Source: Ignelater luminosus
Lineage: Eukaryota; Arthropoda; Insecta; Coleoptera; Elateridae
Direction: 5' to 3'
Length of the DNA stretch: 64,000 nt
Assembly (NCBI GenBank): GCA_011009095.1
Contig: VTPC01090408.1
Coordinates: 45,700 to 109,699, forward strand
The notes under the pieces are model-generated. The model ran no database searches. It saw only the letters and a list, made by a program, of their open reading frames with translations, and was not told the origin of the DNA. This document shows positions 1-14,279 of this stretch, in pieces. The position numbers and the translations under genes were made by a program. Numbering within the stretch: position 1 is the stretch's first letter; every line of letters begins with the position of its first letter.

Positions 1-3000
1 TTTTTTAAAAATTCCGTAATGTTTCTTTGTTGTTTTATAACCGTAGTTTCCACAAATATAGCAAAAAGAGTCAGGCGCATCGCCACAGCCTCTTGATGCC
101 ATTTGAATTTAATTTAATAAAAACTCGTAAAATATAAATTAAATTAAAGAAGTTTTTCCAAACTAATTGCACAAATGCACACCACAGTTGTAAAGAAGGT
201 ACTGAACTAAATGTTTTATCTAGAAGAGATGGTGGTGGTGAGTAGGCAGATATGCAGTAACAGGAAAGATCAGACGTTTATTGACATGAAAGTGGTTGTA
301 TTTACAGTTGTATAATATAATAATTACTGCTTTTAACTTCTTCATCATCATCATCCGCTACATTTTTATTTAGAACATCAACTTCCTGCATCATCATAAC
401 TAAAAAAAGTGTGATTGTTTATTTAAATAACAGTTTTACAAAATGATCCTTTACAATAGGCTAACACCTATAGATAAAACAAAAAACCATAATTTGTGAG
501 AAAACCTTACGTGATTGAATTTTTTAGATATTTTTCCCCTTTTCAGCGCCAAAAAATCCATTGAATTCACTAGATAGATTACAGACAATTTACCAACGCA
601 GACTTGTGTAATTTATAACTTGCTAATGGTTTTGATAATGGTGTCATATTGAGTTTATAAACATGATTTGAAAATAAAAATTTGTACTCGAATAGTAGGC
701 AATAGACAATATGTCAACTGTTTTGTATTTGAGTATGCGAATAATGTATGGAGTTATTTGTAGACAGTTTTGGGTTTTTTTATTTATCTTTTAATTGGTT
801 TATTTTCCTATATATGTAATTACTTTACGCTACGTTTTTTATCAAATGTAAAAACAAAATTAGATGTCTTGGTCTATTTTTGAATAATTGGCGAAAAACG
901 ATCGTTTTCGTAAAGACAATTTGTAACGGGAAGATGCTCAAAAGTATGCACAAGTCCCGTCCAGACCAATAGAAGATGTTAAATCCCGTAGCTCATGCCG
1001 GAGATGGGGTGGGTTCTCAAATAAACTTGGCTAATCTCTCACAAAGAGAAGCTCACCGTTTTCCAAAACTCTTATTAAACTAATAGATGGTCGTAAAAGA
1101 GGGCGCCAGCAGTCGTAGATCGAAGGGTTCTGATGGTCGGTCACGCGACTACTCGTGAATCCGACACCCTGTATATAGGCTTCTTGCGAAACCTCACCCT
1201 GTGTGTAACTTACCTCGTGGAAGCTCTATTAAAACTCGCTCTGACGTTTCACCAATGAGACTCAATACACAAAATAAACACTGTATAAGCACTTGATTTG
1301 TCTTACTTAATTTTGCTAAGGAAGTCCTCTGAAGATTTCCTTCTTTTAAAACGATACAAGAGAGAAATGCCAATTCAATATTTAATTCTCTCTTGAGCAA
1401 AGATATCTAGTCTATAATTGAAATTTGGAATATACACTACGTGCTTTTTGATAGCCAAAAGAACAAAATAATGAAATTAAGCTGCTACGCCTGGACCAGA
1501 GATCCACTTACAAAAAACAAAAATACAAGAAGTCGACCTTACTTACATTTATTAAAACAATAATGATAATAAAATAAATGAGTCAAACACACACAAACAA
1601 AAATACAAAAACAATAACACAATAACACTACAAAAGAATATCAATAAGAGGCATAAATTAATTTCTGTTTGGAGAACAGAGTCGATAAAATAATAAAAAA
1701 AACAGAAACAAACTATAAGAAAAACAAATTATTACAAAAAACAAAGCGAAATGATTCTGTTACGTTAAAATTTTAAAATAGAACACAAAAGATCAAAATT
1801 CAAATATTAATTAACCCTACTAAGGTAAACTTGACCATAAATTGTTAAATATTGACAACTGAACTTTACATTTAAGAACAAAGAAATGATTATCAAGTTA
1901 GTAATTTTGTTGCAACAATTTATCAAACACCAGCTAAAATTACCTGGGAACGTTCCTGTTACAAATTAGTTAAAAAGTTACTTGTAAAAATTATGATTCA
2001 ATAAAACAATACGAAACTGATCCTGTCTAAGCAAAGTTTTCGTATAAAATATTTCACAAAGTTCGACGTTCTCCTAGTCTTTAAACATTAAAATTCATAT
2101 AATAAAACATAGCAGGTTTTCTTTCTTACTCTAACAGGAATTCTTTCTTCCAGAAGGTATGTGCAGACCTCTGTTTTCCGACGAAAGGCAGCTAGATCCA
2201 ATAATTGAGAAAACTTTAATTTCGAAGAACAACCACTTGTTTTGCGTTAATCACAAAAAAAACATAAGAACAAAATCCAGGCGTGTACACACAATTTTAT
2301 AAACGAGAATCACTGAGTCTCAGGCACTATTAAAATTTTGCGGAGCTTCCAAAATGTAGGATACACACAGATGCTACACCAACAGGGCCAAAATTGTTGC
2401 GTTCCTACCCTCTACAATTTCTACTTCCTGGAGGACACCAGCGTAATTATATTTGGGTTATACATTCCCCACGATAACGAAATTTATAAGCCTTGCTGTT
2501 GGCAAACAAACCACTTTCTTCCGCGACTATTGCGCATCTCTGACACGAAGAAATTACGATTTCTCCAGTCCGATCTCTTTTCTAAGAAGATCGCTTCACT
2601 TAATTTGGTTTGAATCCAATTAGGGGATGTAGAGGTAAACGTCGAAAATTACCACACGTTGGTTCGAGTACGCAGCTCTTATCGTACTACTCTTCTCTCT
2701 GCGTCTCCTGTGGCGCAATGTGTACTTGCTGAAGTGGGGTTCGAAAGTCAGATGCACACCCTAACAGGTCAAAATATGAATATTCTTATGAGACAATGGA
2801 AAATTTCCATTGTAGATTTACCAGCTTAAACTTGGCTCAATCGAGAGGGTGTGACTTTAATTTTTGCGACTAAGATTTCAGGAATTTGATATTGGAAAAT
2901 AGCAAAAGGCACGTCTAAACTGAGCCCAGAAGTCGAGACCACAAAGTTATCAATTCTTTAAAATAACATTATAACAAACATTCGTTTAATGAAACAATTT

Positions 3001-6000
3001 AAATATTGCGCGTCAAGAAAACAAATATCTGAACGAAATTGAAAGACAGGGGCGGATTTAGTGCAAATTTTAAAATAACATTACAAATTTTGCTCATATT
3101 GTGCTTATTTAAAGAGCTGTTGAAAAACTTTTTGAACATTTTTTTTACAATTTTGCAATAATCAGTACATTGGTGTTGTTGGAGCTCCATCATGTAAATA
3201 TAAACCACATTGTTTGTCTTTCAAGCGATGAAAACACGTTTTACAAGAAGCTCTATCCATCTTTACAAAAAGCAAAGCAAAATAGAAGATTTATTGGTGT
3301 AACATTAACATCGTTAGCAATTTTTCTTGAGCTTGATTATAGGTGTTTTTATATTTTATTCTTCTGTGCTTGGTCGTCGATGAAAATTCATGAAAGTCTG
3401 CAGCTAAGGAATAAATACCCATAAATAAAACGCGTATTTGCTTCAAAAACAGAAAATATTTATTGTGTTTGTTTACTTGAATGTGATACAAATATAGTTG
3501 ATTATAAAAATGGGTGTTAAACAAAGTAGGAAAGCTGCTAACTGCCGCTAGCTATCTATTATCACTAACAAAATGAAAGAAGACTTGCAATCTCACATCT
3601 ACAACCAACTACTACATCTTAATTTTGATAGCGACAGCTGACAAAATCTGCCTGCTTAATCCAAGTCTGCCGACAATAGAGCCATGAGTTTCCCAAATAT
3701 ATATTATTAGTTTCGCGACGAAGGGCCGTATCACTGTATAATACAACGAGGGAACATTATACTGATATATGGCCTCATTGAAAACTCGAAACGATAGGCA
3801 AAGCCACAGTGCCATACAAATCAATATGCATTGGAGAATCAGTTCCTAAGACGGAATTGTGAACAGTGACAACCAAAAAACTTTAAGAATTATTGTACCA
3901 AATTTCGTATATGGCTTTCTAATTTTATTTTTCTTCTTTTTTTATTTTGGAATATCAAACTCGAAATCCAATTAGATACAGCAGAGTGTAAAATGCTCCT
4001 TTTATTTCCGGTTTAAAAGGACAAGATTAAATGTGAATACGAACTAAATGGAGGAAAGAGAGGCAGTGCACATGATTAGTTCAAGTATTTACATTTTCCC
4101 ATTTGTTGCTTTCACTTTCCGGTTCATTTCTGGAATTAATAAAGCTGTGAAAAGCACGAAACAAAATGAGCTTTAGAAACTTTTTTTTTAATCTTTTCTA
4201 ACGATTTTAATTTAATTACAGCTTTGAAAACAACTCAATTAAAAATTTTCCTTTTTGTACAGTATGTATGATTTTTACCTAAAAGTTACTTCAGTATAAA
4301 AATACCTTTAATTATATACAAAAATCGTTCAAAAATTTCGCTTCTTAATAATGAAAATTTATTAAGGGTTGATAAATTGGTTTTTCAAAATCATAAATTA
4401 CTTAGGTGGAGATCAAAAGTTTGAGAACCTCTCTACAGCCTCACCGCGTGTTTAGCGACTTGTGGAGTGTAAAATCGATATACACGTACATGTCATATAT
4501 CGTATACGATTTCCTATAAAATATTGCAATATGTGTGTCAAATGTACCATTTTCAGTTACAAACCTCTCAAAAATCAGCCTTCTGTGATAACCGTTTATA
4601 CGAATTTCGGATGAATGTGCTACATTTATACGATGTTGAAAAGTAACATTTAAGTGAAATGAATTTTTAGATATTGAATAGATACATGTCTACGCGTATA
4701 TCCCAACAACAAAAATCTAATAAACTTATTCTTTTATTAAACGCAAGCTCTTCATATTAATATTGTAGTGTATAAAGTAGAATTTCACAGAATTATATTG
4801 TACGTACCTACCATCCGCAACCAATACCGTACAGGTCATTAGGGATTATAAAAACAATTTCCTCTACAAATATTTTTTTCCTTTGATTTTTTCCAGCACA
4901 GAAAGTTAATTATAAATTTGCTTACACTACAAAGAATAAATTGAACTACATCTGCTGAAGTCTTAACGGAGACAAATAACTTTTTTAGGTTTTAAAATCC
5001 CGTCTCGGCTTTAAGTAAAAATCTGTATTTCTGCACTTCAAATGTATATATAACTGATGTAGTTGCTTTCGTGTAATATTATTTTATAACAGTTGCGGGA
5101 AAGTCTCCGGAGCATTGTCGCAGTTGGATTGGTTTTAAAAGCATTTACCGGAAGAGCAAATTAAATCAGCTAATAGCGTCTCTATTTAAAATTAAAAGCA
5201 TTACAAAAGATGCCCTAAAAATAAGGTTTCTTTGTAAAATATTTACTTTTATATATGAGAAACAAAGCAAAGCTAGGCTTTGACCAATTCGTTTGGCGGC
5301 TTATAAAAGTCCATTAGAGCGACTAGAAGAAAAGAGAGTTGTTTGCGCTCAGACATCTGTAGTGCCAGTACAGAAGCTGTTTTAAGACCGTCTTTGTGCG
5401 ATTACAGACTGTGTGAACAATACTTCCATTTCGCCATTATCTAGAATGTGGCACGTCTTCGTTTGTAACTATCCCGACATCGATGTAATAACAGTATCTA
5501 TTTCTACTCTAGAGAGATTTTTATGGTCGCCGAGTTTATTTAAGAATGATTTTACAGCATTGATGTTTCTATTGTAATACTCCCGTACGCATGCCTTAAT
5601 ATTCTAAATACTCCCCGAGAATTTAATCCAAACTGAAATAAGTCAAACCCTTTCAGCTTCAACTCTTATACGAATAAAATTGCGGGAGTGTAATTACAAA
5701 AACGGGAAATGTAAAGTAAAGTGATAACATGCAGCTAAACAAAGACACTCCAAAATCATTTCGTAATCTAAGTAACGTAAACCGAGTATCTCCTAATCCG
5801 TACACCCAGAAATTAAAAATTAAAATTACAAAGGAACAAACTATGAATTACTAGGCTTAATAGAATAAAAAGAAATTGATTTTGACAAAAGTTAGAAGCA
5901 GTTTCTATGAGGAAAGTTTGGGCAGCTACCCAAGATTTTTAACTAATATCGCCTTCATTTAAAGAGCCCATGTATCATAATTATCTTTTGATAATAATCC

Positions 6001-6400
6001 AATGGGGATTGCATTAACTGAATTCATTTTAATATACAAATCCAATTATAAACAAAATTAACTTTCAATGAAATGCGCTGCCTGGGCCCATAACCTCTTA
6101 AAACTTGAGTAATTCTTTATTTTAATACGGAAAGCCATGTTGCTTCTTCAACAGATAAGGATATTATGATATTTCTTGATATTATAATTCCCATCTCTCC
6201 GTTTGGAAAACTTTATAATGAAGACTATTCAAGGCGTATCAATGCGAAATCCTGTATCTCCAACATTTTTGTCGACATCTCTTAGAAAGCAAAAATTAAT
6301 TAAACTGAAGACACATATTCAACTGTTATTTTAATAATTACTAGATATTATTGTATTTTATTCAACTTTCTAGTATTTTCTGATATTCATATTTTAGTTA
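1..6400. other. AT-rich stretch with no recognised gene
   Basis: No frame in this stretch gives a recognisable protein; the short open frames are low-complexity and lack splice-linked neighbours. A slightly GC-richer island at about 945-1175 ends in the motif ACCCTGTATA (1166-1175), which recurs elsewhere in the window and is probably the end of an old repeat. A TATAAAAG box occurs at 5302-5309 with a CCAAT at 5284-5288. The first good initiator-like TCAGA is about 49 bases downstream, too far for a canonical TATA promoter, and no coding exon follows. Confidence 0.6.
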
Positions 6401-6404
6401 AGAA

Positions 6405-9135
6405 TGTTCAGAATGTTAACTCCGCCATTACCAGTTCCAAGCCCGGATGAGAAAGGAGGAAACCTGAATGGAGCATCTTCGGTCCTCGTCTCAGTGAGTA
6501 TTGATCACGAACATCTGTCTTGAAGCAAAGGGGAATGTGCTTGTGACGATAAGGTGGCAGCCCCCCATCAAGCTAAGGTGCTATGGGCCAATATCTCATA
6601 CAGCCTAAATAAAACACTGATTAAAAGTAAGCAAAAGAGAAAACCCGGACTGATCAAATAGACACGGAACTTTCAAGAACTGATGGAAGAGCTAGAGAAG
6701 GCTGGGGTGGAGGAAAAAACAGAAATACGAAAAGATCCATAACCATTCGATTCTGATTTACATTAGGACAGAACAAGAGAATCCGAGCAGGAATCGCCTG
6801 TGTGGGGATGATAAAGAATTGGACATTTATATCTAAAAGGATTTTAACAGTCACCATTGCGGGTGAAGCCATAAAGGAAACAAGGTTGCTTGTGACTTAC
6901 GGCCCAAATGAGAATGAATCAATAGAGGTGAAGAATATTTTCTAAAGAGCTTCAAAAGGTCTACAAAGATATTAAGAAAGAAGTGGTCATATTGGGGAAT
7001 TTTAGTACTACTGGATATAAAGATGTACTGTAAAGTACGGTGAACGGAAAACGTTTACTACAGTTTTGTCTAGCAAACAACCCAGTTATCCAGAACAAAA
7101 ATACACCAGGGTGCAGCCAGCACGAAACGAACAATCTGTCATACATTATGTGATTGAAGGGGATCTAAACAAAGCATACCAAATTCGTACGGGAATTAAT
7201 TCGTAAAGTTGTGTCATGCCCCTTACGAAAAGAGAGCTATGGAGTTGTTAAAGATATCGAAAGACAAACGTGCATTGAAATTCCTGAAACGTCACAGGAT
7301 ATCCCAGATTGGAAGAAGGAAGGAGAAATGAAAAGAGTATGACAGAATTTTAAAATTGTAGTACTTTCAGCTCCAGCAGAGACTTGCGAAAATGTACCAA
7401 TAGGTGATAAAAGAAGGAAAGTTACTTGATACTGAAGTGATGAAGTGAAAACGGAGATGCTGCACAAGAAAGAAAAATGGAAACAAAGTAAGACTCAAGA
7501 TGCATATGACAAGTATAGGGAGCAGAGAGTTAAAGTGAAGCTAATTGTAAAAGCTGCTAAGTAGCAGACGTAAGAAGAGTTTGGCAGATTTTTAAAGCAA
7601 AGTGTCGCGGAAAACCAAAAACCCTTCTATAAGGTCATGAAAAATATGCGGAAACAAACTGAAACTGATTGCCTGTTAAAATTTATTAAGGATAAGAAAG
7701 GAAGTGTCCTATCAAAGAAAAGTAAAATAATGAAATGTTGGAAAGAATATTTTAGCGAGTTACTGAACATTGACACTGTCCCATCTAAGCAGTGATTCAC
7801 ACCAACCAAGGGAAGCCACACCAACTCTTTTCGAGTTTCAGCAAGCGTTAACTAAAGTTAAGCTAGGTAAGGCAACAGGCCAGGATGATGTGACTCCTGA
7901 GATATTGAGATACGTAGGTGATTTTGGAGAGAAATTGCTTCATCGAGTTTTTGTGTTGGCTTGGAAAAAGTGCACCATTCCAAAAGACGGAACCGTCCGC
8001 TTTATAAAAAGGGAGATAATAGAGAGTGCAGCAACCACTGAGCTATCTCGCTGCTAAGTGTGCCTGGTAAACTGTATGGTAGAATGCTTTAGAGGTACAG
8101 TAGAACATAAGCTAGAAGAAGCACGGTGTAGTTTCTGGTCAAATGCTATCTTTGTAGTCTGACGAGTAATAGAGAAAACTATTAAATCCGGGAAGAAAGT
8201 CCACGTGTGTTGTATTGATATACAGAAAGTCTTTGACTGGGTGCCATGGCAAACTATCTAATTAGAAGAATTAAAAATTTTTATAAATTGTGCAGGAATG
8301 AGGTAAGGACTTGTCATTCTTCATCTCCACATCCACATCTCCAATGCAGAGGTGAGACAAGGGGACATCCTGAGCCCACTTTTCTTTGTGATAACGATGG
8401 ACTGTGCCCTTAAAAAGTGTAGAGGATTTAAAAGATTTAAGCTTGGAAATTAAATCCAGTGATAATACATGCCCTTGTCTAACTGTGGCCGTGGAGGCAT
8501 AGGACTAGAAATTAGTCTTAATAGAACAAAGACCATGATAATATCCATCGCATTCTAATTCACGGCAAAAACCTAAAGCAGGAATTCAAGTACCTGGGGG
8601 TATGAATAGCAGAGAATGATCTGAATGCAAGGATATCGGCCGCTGAAAAAATGATACGTGCAGTAAGGAACAATTCTTCAAGAAAAAAAAAAGGTCACTG
8701 AGAGTACAAAGCTAGCTGTGTACCGATTCACTTACGTACCCATACTCACCTACAGCAGCGAAAGTTGGATGCTGACCGCTAAAACTGAGAGTAAGATCCA
8801 AACTGCACAAATGAGGCACTTGCGGTGTAGCTGGAAAAACTAGGAGGGATGTTGTGAGGAACTCTACCGTTAGAATACCTCTCACAGTTGAACTTATAGT
8901 GAATCGAGTAAAGGCTGCACGATTGAGATGGTTTAGCCATGTCAAAAAAGTTGACCATTCAAGATACTTCAAATAGGCACTAGAGAAGAAAAAGAAAAAT
9001 TCAAACAGAAAAAGTAAAGGTGAAAATAACCAAATTCGTTAAGATTTTGTCCTGCTCTTGAACCATAAAGATGGGATGAACTCGTACGACATTAAGTTAA
9101 GAACTATTAAAATAATCAATACAGAAATTTTGTAG
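6405..9135 (+). mobile_element. LINE (non-LTR retrotransposon), decayed, endonuclease plus reverse transcriptase
   Basis: A long but frame-broken retrotransposon ORF2. The order of recognisable blocks is normal. First comes an APE-type endonuclease, with a segment reading VILGNF (about 6985) in place of the usual LGDFN, and a block QPARNEQSVIHYVI (about 7117-7155). A spacer leads to the reverse transcriptase with the N-terminal signature GKATGQDDVTPEIL (about 7867-7910). The palm core VHVCCIDIQKVFD (about 8200-8238) and VRQGDILSPLFF (about 8350-8390) follow. The typical tail reads IPLTVELIVNRVKAARLRWF (about 8873-8934). Many stops and frameshifts mean no full protein can be made. Clade is uncertain: the tail and spacing resemble RTE/CR1-like elements. 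No target duplication or poly(A) end was identified, so the ends are approximate. Confidence 0.88.
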
Positions 9136-9745
9136 ATAAATATGTTGTTGTTGATCTCGAGAAATCAAAAAGCCAAAAGATTTTAAATAAAACGCTGGCG
9201 CTTAGTATTTCGGAAACGGTACACTTTAGGAATTGTTTGAAAAACAATTCCAGATATAACTAATCAGAACTGAAATACGCAATTTTACTTTAATTAACCA
9301 ATCTTGTATCTCTTAATGGTTTACGGTTCGAGTTTAAATAACCCTGTATAATAACAGAATAACTGTTATATGAAAAATACATTTGCTGTCATAATGAGTT
9401 CTATTATGTTGGCAAGCTTTATTTTTATACCAGACTTGGTCAGATAAAAGATTGTGAATGAAAGGGAATCCGGACATTTATTTGAGCAGAAAGAAATTAA
9501 TTGGCAACAGCTGGCAAAGTAAAGCAATACGTGTTAGAAGAATTTTAATTAAATATTAACTCTATAATTTCACTGACACGCAATTAATAATAATTGAATG
9601 TTTCATGTGTACATCTACATTTTTATCCTATTAAAAGGTCTGTTTATTCAGGTATCATTTAATTGATAATATAGAAATCTTGAATAACAACAAAGTTTAG
9701 TGTACTAATATCTTTTTTGCATTTTATAGAGGAAAATATAATTTT
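9136..9745. other. Spacer between LINE and mariner fragment, no gene seen
   Basis: AT-rich sequence without a convincing open frame. It contains one copy of the recurring motif ACCCTGTATA (9341-9350). Confidence 0.6.
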
Positions 9746-9749
9746 TATA

Positions 9750-10135
9750 CAGTGAACGGCAAAAGTACGGAACACATTATTTTTTGTTACATTTCAAATT
9801 CATTAATTATCGAGCAAATACAAGGAAAGAAGTTGGAGTTGGCTTCCTGCATTTCTTACTCAGTTATACCTTATTCAGTCATATTCGGTGGTAGTCTCTA
9901 CAAGTGCAAATTGTTGCAGACAAGTATTTAAAGATTTCCATTTTCACTTGTGGGAATATCTGAAGAATAACGTATAGAGAAACGTCCCATACCTGTCAAT
10001 GATTTAAAAGATCGAGTAGTTGAAAAAATTCGTAACATTTCGGGAGTGACATTACAACGTGTAAAATGATGAATGTTTTTGTTAGAATGCAACAACAAAA
10101 TAATGATGATCATTTTGAAGATGCTATTTTTAAAT
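9750..10135 (+). mobile_element. Mariner-like element fragment with one terminal repeat and transposase C-terminus
   Basis: A Tc1/mariner-type end starts after a TA at 9748-9749 (CAGTGAACGGCAAAAGTACG). It is followed within 200 bases by a decayed transposase C-terminus at about 9935-10110. In mixed frames this reads HLWEYLKNNV, DLKDRVVEKIRNI and a final NNDDHFED-like segment. That is the usual ending of mariner-family transposases downstream of the catalytic residues (LWGYLK..V, DLK.RI, GHFE). The catalytic DDE/D core and the right terminal repeat are missing, so this is an internally deleted or truncated copy. No product is expected. Confidence 0.6.
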
Positions 10136-10139
10136 TAAA

Positions 10140-12190
10140 ATTTTAATCATTTCAATGTAAGATTCTACAAGAAAATTGAGATTCTGAACTTGGTTGGTAT
10201 TATTTAAATTCTGTTACTGCCTAACCCTGTATATACGTAAGTCTTTGAAGTCGTAACTTCAAAATTTCATGCTAAATTATAAAGTAAATAGTTGAAAGAT
10301 CATGAGCTCAGGAAGCAGACCTCTTTTAGTTATAAAATTGAAGTCGCGTTATACAAAGTAGTTTTAAGTGGAAATATATCTCTTGAAATAAGTAAAACTA
10401 CTAGGTGTGTTACAATGATGTTCTAAAAGTTAGATCTGTACGCGAGTTGCTGTCCATTTAAATTTTAAAAGTATGATAGAACTTCAACCATACTTCAACT
10501 AAACTCGTTGATGTATAAAGTGAACAAAAGTTATTATTTAAATATGCATATTTGAGCAAGGTAGAATATTTAACTCGAAAAATCATCAATATGCTAATAC
10601 AGTTAATTCTTACTTTTATAAATTCTAGTAGTAAATTTATTCAAACATTAGCTTTCATATTATGCACATTTTAAAATATTCGGGAAACCACCGATTTAAT
10701 TTTGTTATTGAACGTTGCGATTTTATTTTCTAACCGTTCGATGGGTTAAATTTTAATTAAAAATACCTATGCGAATTTTTATTTTCCCCACATTAAAATT
10801 TTCTACAAATTCTAGGGGATGCTCAAAAAAATTTAATCGATTTATCAATTGCATGACAAATCTATATGTTTTGATTATTTTTTCATGTAATTTCTACTGC
10901 CAGAGCTGTTCGTCGCTATTGGTTACGATTTTTCTGTACATAGTTTACAACTTCTTCATAACCAAAGCTTGTACAATATGCAGAATTCGCATTTTCAATC
11001 TTTCAATATATTTTATTTCTTGTTAGCTTTAACAGCTCTAGATAAAAATAAAATGGGCAGTTCTATAATTTGTAAGAGATATCAAAAGATATGAATGCAC
11101 TTTATGCTCATTTTCCATATTTTACAAGCTTTATTAATAAGAGTTTTGCAAAATTTATCAGCTAGGTATTTCATTTTTAAATTGTTTTCCTAGGCTGTAA
11201 GCTGAAATACAGGGTATGCTCAGCTTTGTCACAAAACAGTGGATATGTTATTGTTATTTTGCCTTTCTCCTTATTTCTGTGGAAACTTGAACCATGGCCA
11301 AAAATTTTCAATAGTCCTCAAATGCCACAAAATAAAAAACCAATAAACTGCTGAAAAAGTCACACCGTCTCCTGTCTTTCAGTATAACTTTGTGATTGTA
11401 TGCCATAGAATGACGATCTAAGCAGCTTGTTTGACTTATTTAAGAAAATTGTGCACAGTAATGCCTAATCAACGCCAGAATCATGTCAAATTAAGATTTT
11501 TCAGTCTTACTGAATTAACTACCTAAACAAGTCGTGTTCCATTTTTGTCAACAAGATTCTAGTGATGATGACCAGTAATCACAATTTGACTTTAAAAAAC
11601 AAGTTTGGGTATCCAAACTTTAGTCTCTTTAGGTTTGCTGAGTTTATTCACAACTTTCATTTTTTCCCTTGCAACTTCTTCAACATTATTGTGTGCAAAA
11701 CTAACAAGTGAATAAAGAATTTCTGTGTTCGTATACATTAAAAAGTCAGTACGTCTTCTAATATTGCTTAGTTTGAATATTGGTGGCAATAGCAATTAAA
11801 ATTCGAATCGCTATATCACTATTTTTGGGTATGTTGATCCTTTGGCCACCTAACACCTTCAATAACCGTCGCTAGCAACTGTCGCCATGTGCATTGAGCA
11901 TTTAGGGATCTAGAGTTGTTACCTTGAATGAAACCTCTTTACATGTTCTGGTCGGTTTTTCTTGTCTTCAGTAGCACTTTAAAGACTGGCGGAGAATACG
12001 GCAGTGCAGTCGCTGCAGTACACAGAAGCCCGGGCCTGGTGCATGCCGCCACGTTGAAGACAAACAAATATTCTTAAATAGAAGAATTATGCAAATATTT
12101 ATGAATATATTAGAAATCTCAAGAATTAAGGAAAATGATTTTTACACCGACAATATCGAAATCCTGCGAAGTAATGGAATGATACCCTCA
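10140..12190. other. No recognised gene; degenerate AT-rich sequence
   Basis: No frame on either strand gives a protein I recognise. A motif copy ACCCTGTATA lies at 10224-10233. The tract at about 11820-12060 is GC-richer and may be an old repeat, but no domain is visible. Confidence 0.5.
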
Positions 12191-13455
12191 TTGATTAGCT
12201 AGGTGAAGTCTGCAATCGAAATAAGAAGCATTACAGCTGCTCTAGAAGGCTGCCATGTAGATATCGGAGTATAGGGAATTTGCCGCCAGGACAGCTGCTC
12301 TTCATTTCGTCTTTGGTGTCTAATAATAGATGGCCTTTTGGAGCGCTTAACAGCGGGGGGCTTTTCTGCTTAGGTATACTACAAGAATGCAAGTAGACCT
12401 CCAGGATCATATAAACATTCGTAATGAGAATCGCCTTTTGATCAATTCATCTAAGACTGAGGTAGTTCTCTTCACCAAAAAAAAGAAAACGGGTAGCTTA
12501 AGAGAATCCATATTGTACGGTAGAGCTCTACCGTCCGCGCAGAAAGTCAAGTATTTAGAGGTGACCTTGGAAAAGAGATTAACCTAGAGATTACATGTCA
12601 ACAAGGTGGTAGCCAAGTTAGATAGGTAGGTTCTGGGAATCAATCCTCAGATAGCCTACTGGATCTACACGGTAATTATTAGACCTACTGTACGGTTCAG
12701 TGGACTGGTGGTCTACTATCACGCAAAGACTGGCTGAGCTACAACGCAAGGCAACCGATGCAATAAGGAAAACCCTTGTAGCTGCACTTGCACTATTGGG
12801 GCTGCCGGACTTCCAACTGGAATAACGAAGGAGGCAATGGCGTTGTACAAGTAAAATATATATATATCTGTCCGGCGTAGCGAGAACAAGAAGTTCTCTT
12901 GTGCAGGATCGTACAGACGCTTTGGAAGAACTTGTAAAGAAAGTTAACCTCGTCTGGGTTGCTGGGCATAGCGGAATCTACGGTAACCAGAAGGTGGATG
13001 AACTCGCTAAACTCGGAGCCGAGGATATCTGCTTAGGACCAGAACCTTTTTTAAGAATATCAAGGCAACAAATCTCGTTAGCTCTGGACGCATAGGCATA
13101 CGAAACTCAAAAGGTAAGCTAGCTAAGAAGCAGTGGCTATCGTCAAGCGAATAATCATATGACCGGTTTTAATTTATCAAATTTGGACTGGCTAATAGGC
13201 AAGAGCCGGGATACGCTAAGTCTTTTAACTTGAATCCTCACAGGCCATTGCATCTTAAAAAGGTAGCTGTCGCTCATAGGTGTAGAGGAAGATCCAACAT
13301 GCCCTAAATGTCGATGAGACGTCTTTCCACTTTCTGGGGAACTGTGAGAATTGTAAGAGACTGAGGTTTAAGACCTTTTAAGCCGCTACCCTAACAAGGG
13401 AGGAGTTGAGCTCACTAGCCTGACCTGATATAGTCAGGTAGGTTCGGGCAGTATT
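12190..13455 (+). mobile_element. R1/I/Jockey-type LINE, 3' half: reverse transcriptase, RNase H, C-terminal zinc region
   Basis: This is the 3' half of a non-LTR element, heavily mutated. At about 12310-12360 the palm segment LIIDGLLERL is visible. The post-palm block at 12420-12590 reads INSSKTEVVLFTKKKK and VKYLEVTLEKRLT, where VKYLGV.LD..L.W is standard. An RNase H C-terminus reads VWVAGHSGIYGNQKVDELAK (12949-13008). It is followed by a decayed C-terminal zinc motif (CPKCR at about 13300, then GNCENC-like) and the ending TREELSSL (about 13396-13420). Several in-frame stops and frameshifts are present. Possession of RNase H after RT points to the R1/I/Jockey side of the LINE tree. No target duplication was located. 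Confidence 0.85.
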
Positions 13456-13652
13456 AATGTGATGTGCAATTTCAACAGCTGGAATTATTTAAGTGTTCAA
13501 TAGAGAAAGTTTCACTCGTAAATATCTATCGAAATAGGTTGCTTTCTTTAACACATGCGATCCTCGGGATGATACAGTGTTTTGGCCAAACTTGGCATCA
13601 TACCACTACACCAGAGGACAACATAGCTTTTATACCTAAAAATAATAACCTT

Positions 13653-13895
13653 TCAAAGATGTTTGAGCAATCTTCTTGAGGAAAATTTATGATAACAAAT
13701 GAGAAGCTTAAAATGAAAAGCAGTGAATTTTTTAAAACCACCGTCTAAGAGCTGATGGAGAGCAGCATAATGAACTCCAACTTGGGAATTATTAACAACC
13801 CATAAATGTAGTTGGTTTCGCATACAAATCCGTATTTTCTTATTTTTAATTTTTAAAGCAAGACGAAACAGCATAATACCGCCACATGCGGACAA
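13653..13895 (-). pseudogene. Possible PIF/Harbinger transposase N-terminal fragment
   Basis: An 80-codon frame on the minus strand contains an L.W.V segment, then GVHYAALHQLLDGGFKKF. This is the shape of the N-terminal region of Harbinger (HARBI1-like) nucleases, where a tryptophan-containing segment is followed by G.Y..L..EL...D...F..F.RM. The catalytic DDE part is absent, and no terminal repeats or 3-bp target duplication were seen. The assignment rests on weak pattern similarity from memory and could be wrong. Confidence 0.35.
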
Positions 13896-14279
13896 CGAAA
13901 AACTACTATTTGTTTATTTTCTTCTATGATTGATACAATCTCCATTGAATGCACTAAAAATACATTGGGAATTTTCGTAATAAAAATTATTTTCCGTACA
14001 AAGAATTTATGTTTCTTAAATTATTTTACTGTTATTTAATACTTTTCCCGACCTCGTAAATAAAATGTTTGTTCGTAGAACTAACTTAATAAAATTTCAA
14101 ATGAAAACCGAATCTTATTTTTGTTGAACTAATATTGGACATAAATAATTTGAAAAGTTGTATTCGATTTGTAATTGTAATCTTGTAATTGAATTTGTAT
14201 ATTCGAAAACAAATTCCTGTTTCTTTGAAAATGTGTAAAATGAATTAGAATATTTCTCTACTAGTGTATTCCCTTCCTC

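Noticed and set aside
5302-5480. TATAAAAG followed by an ATG at 5444, resembling the promoter of a secreted-protein gene
   Set aside because: The initiator is about 49 bases from the TATA box, and the frame from the ATG (MWHVFVCNYPD) leads to no recognisable exon or clear donor.
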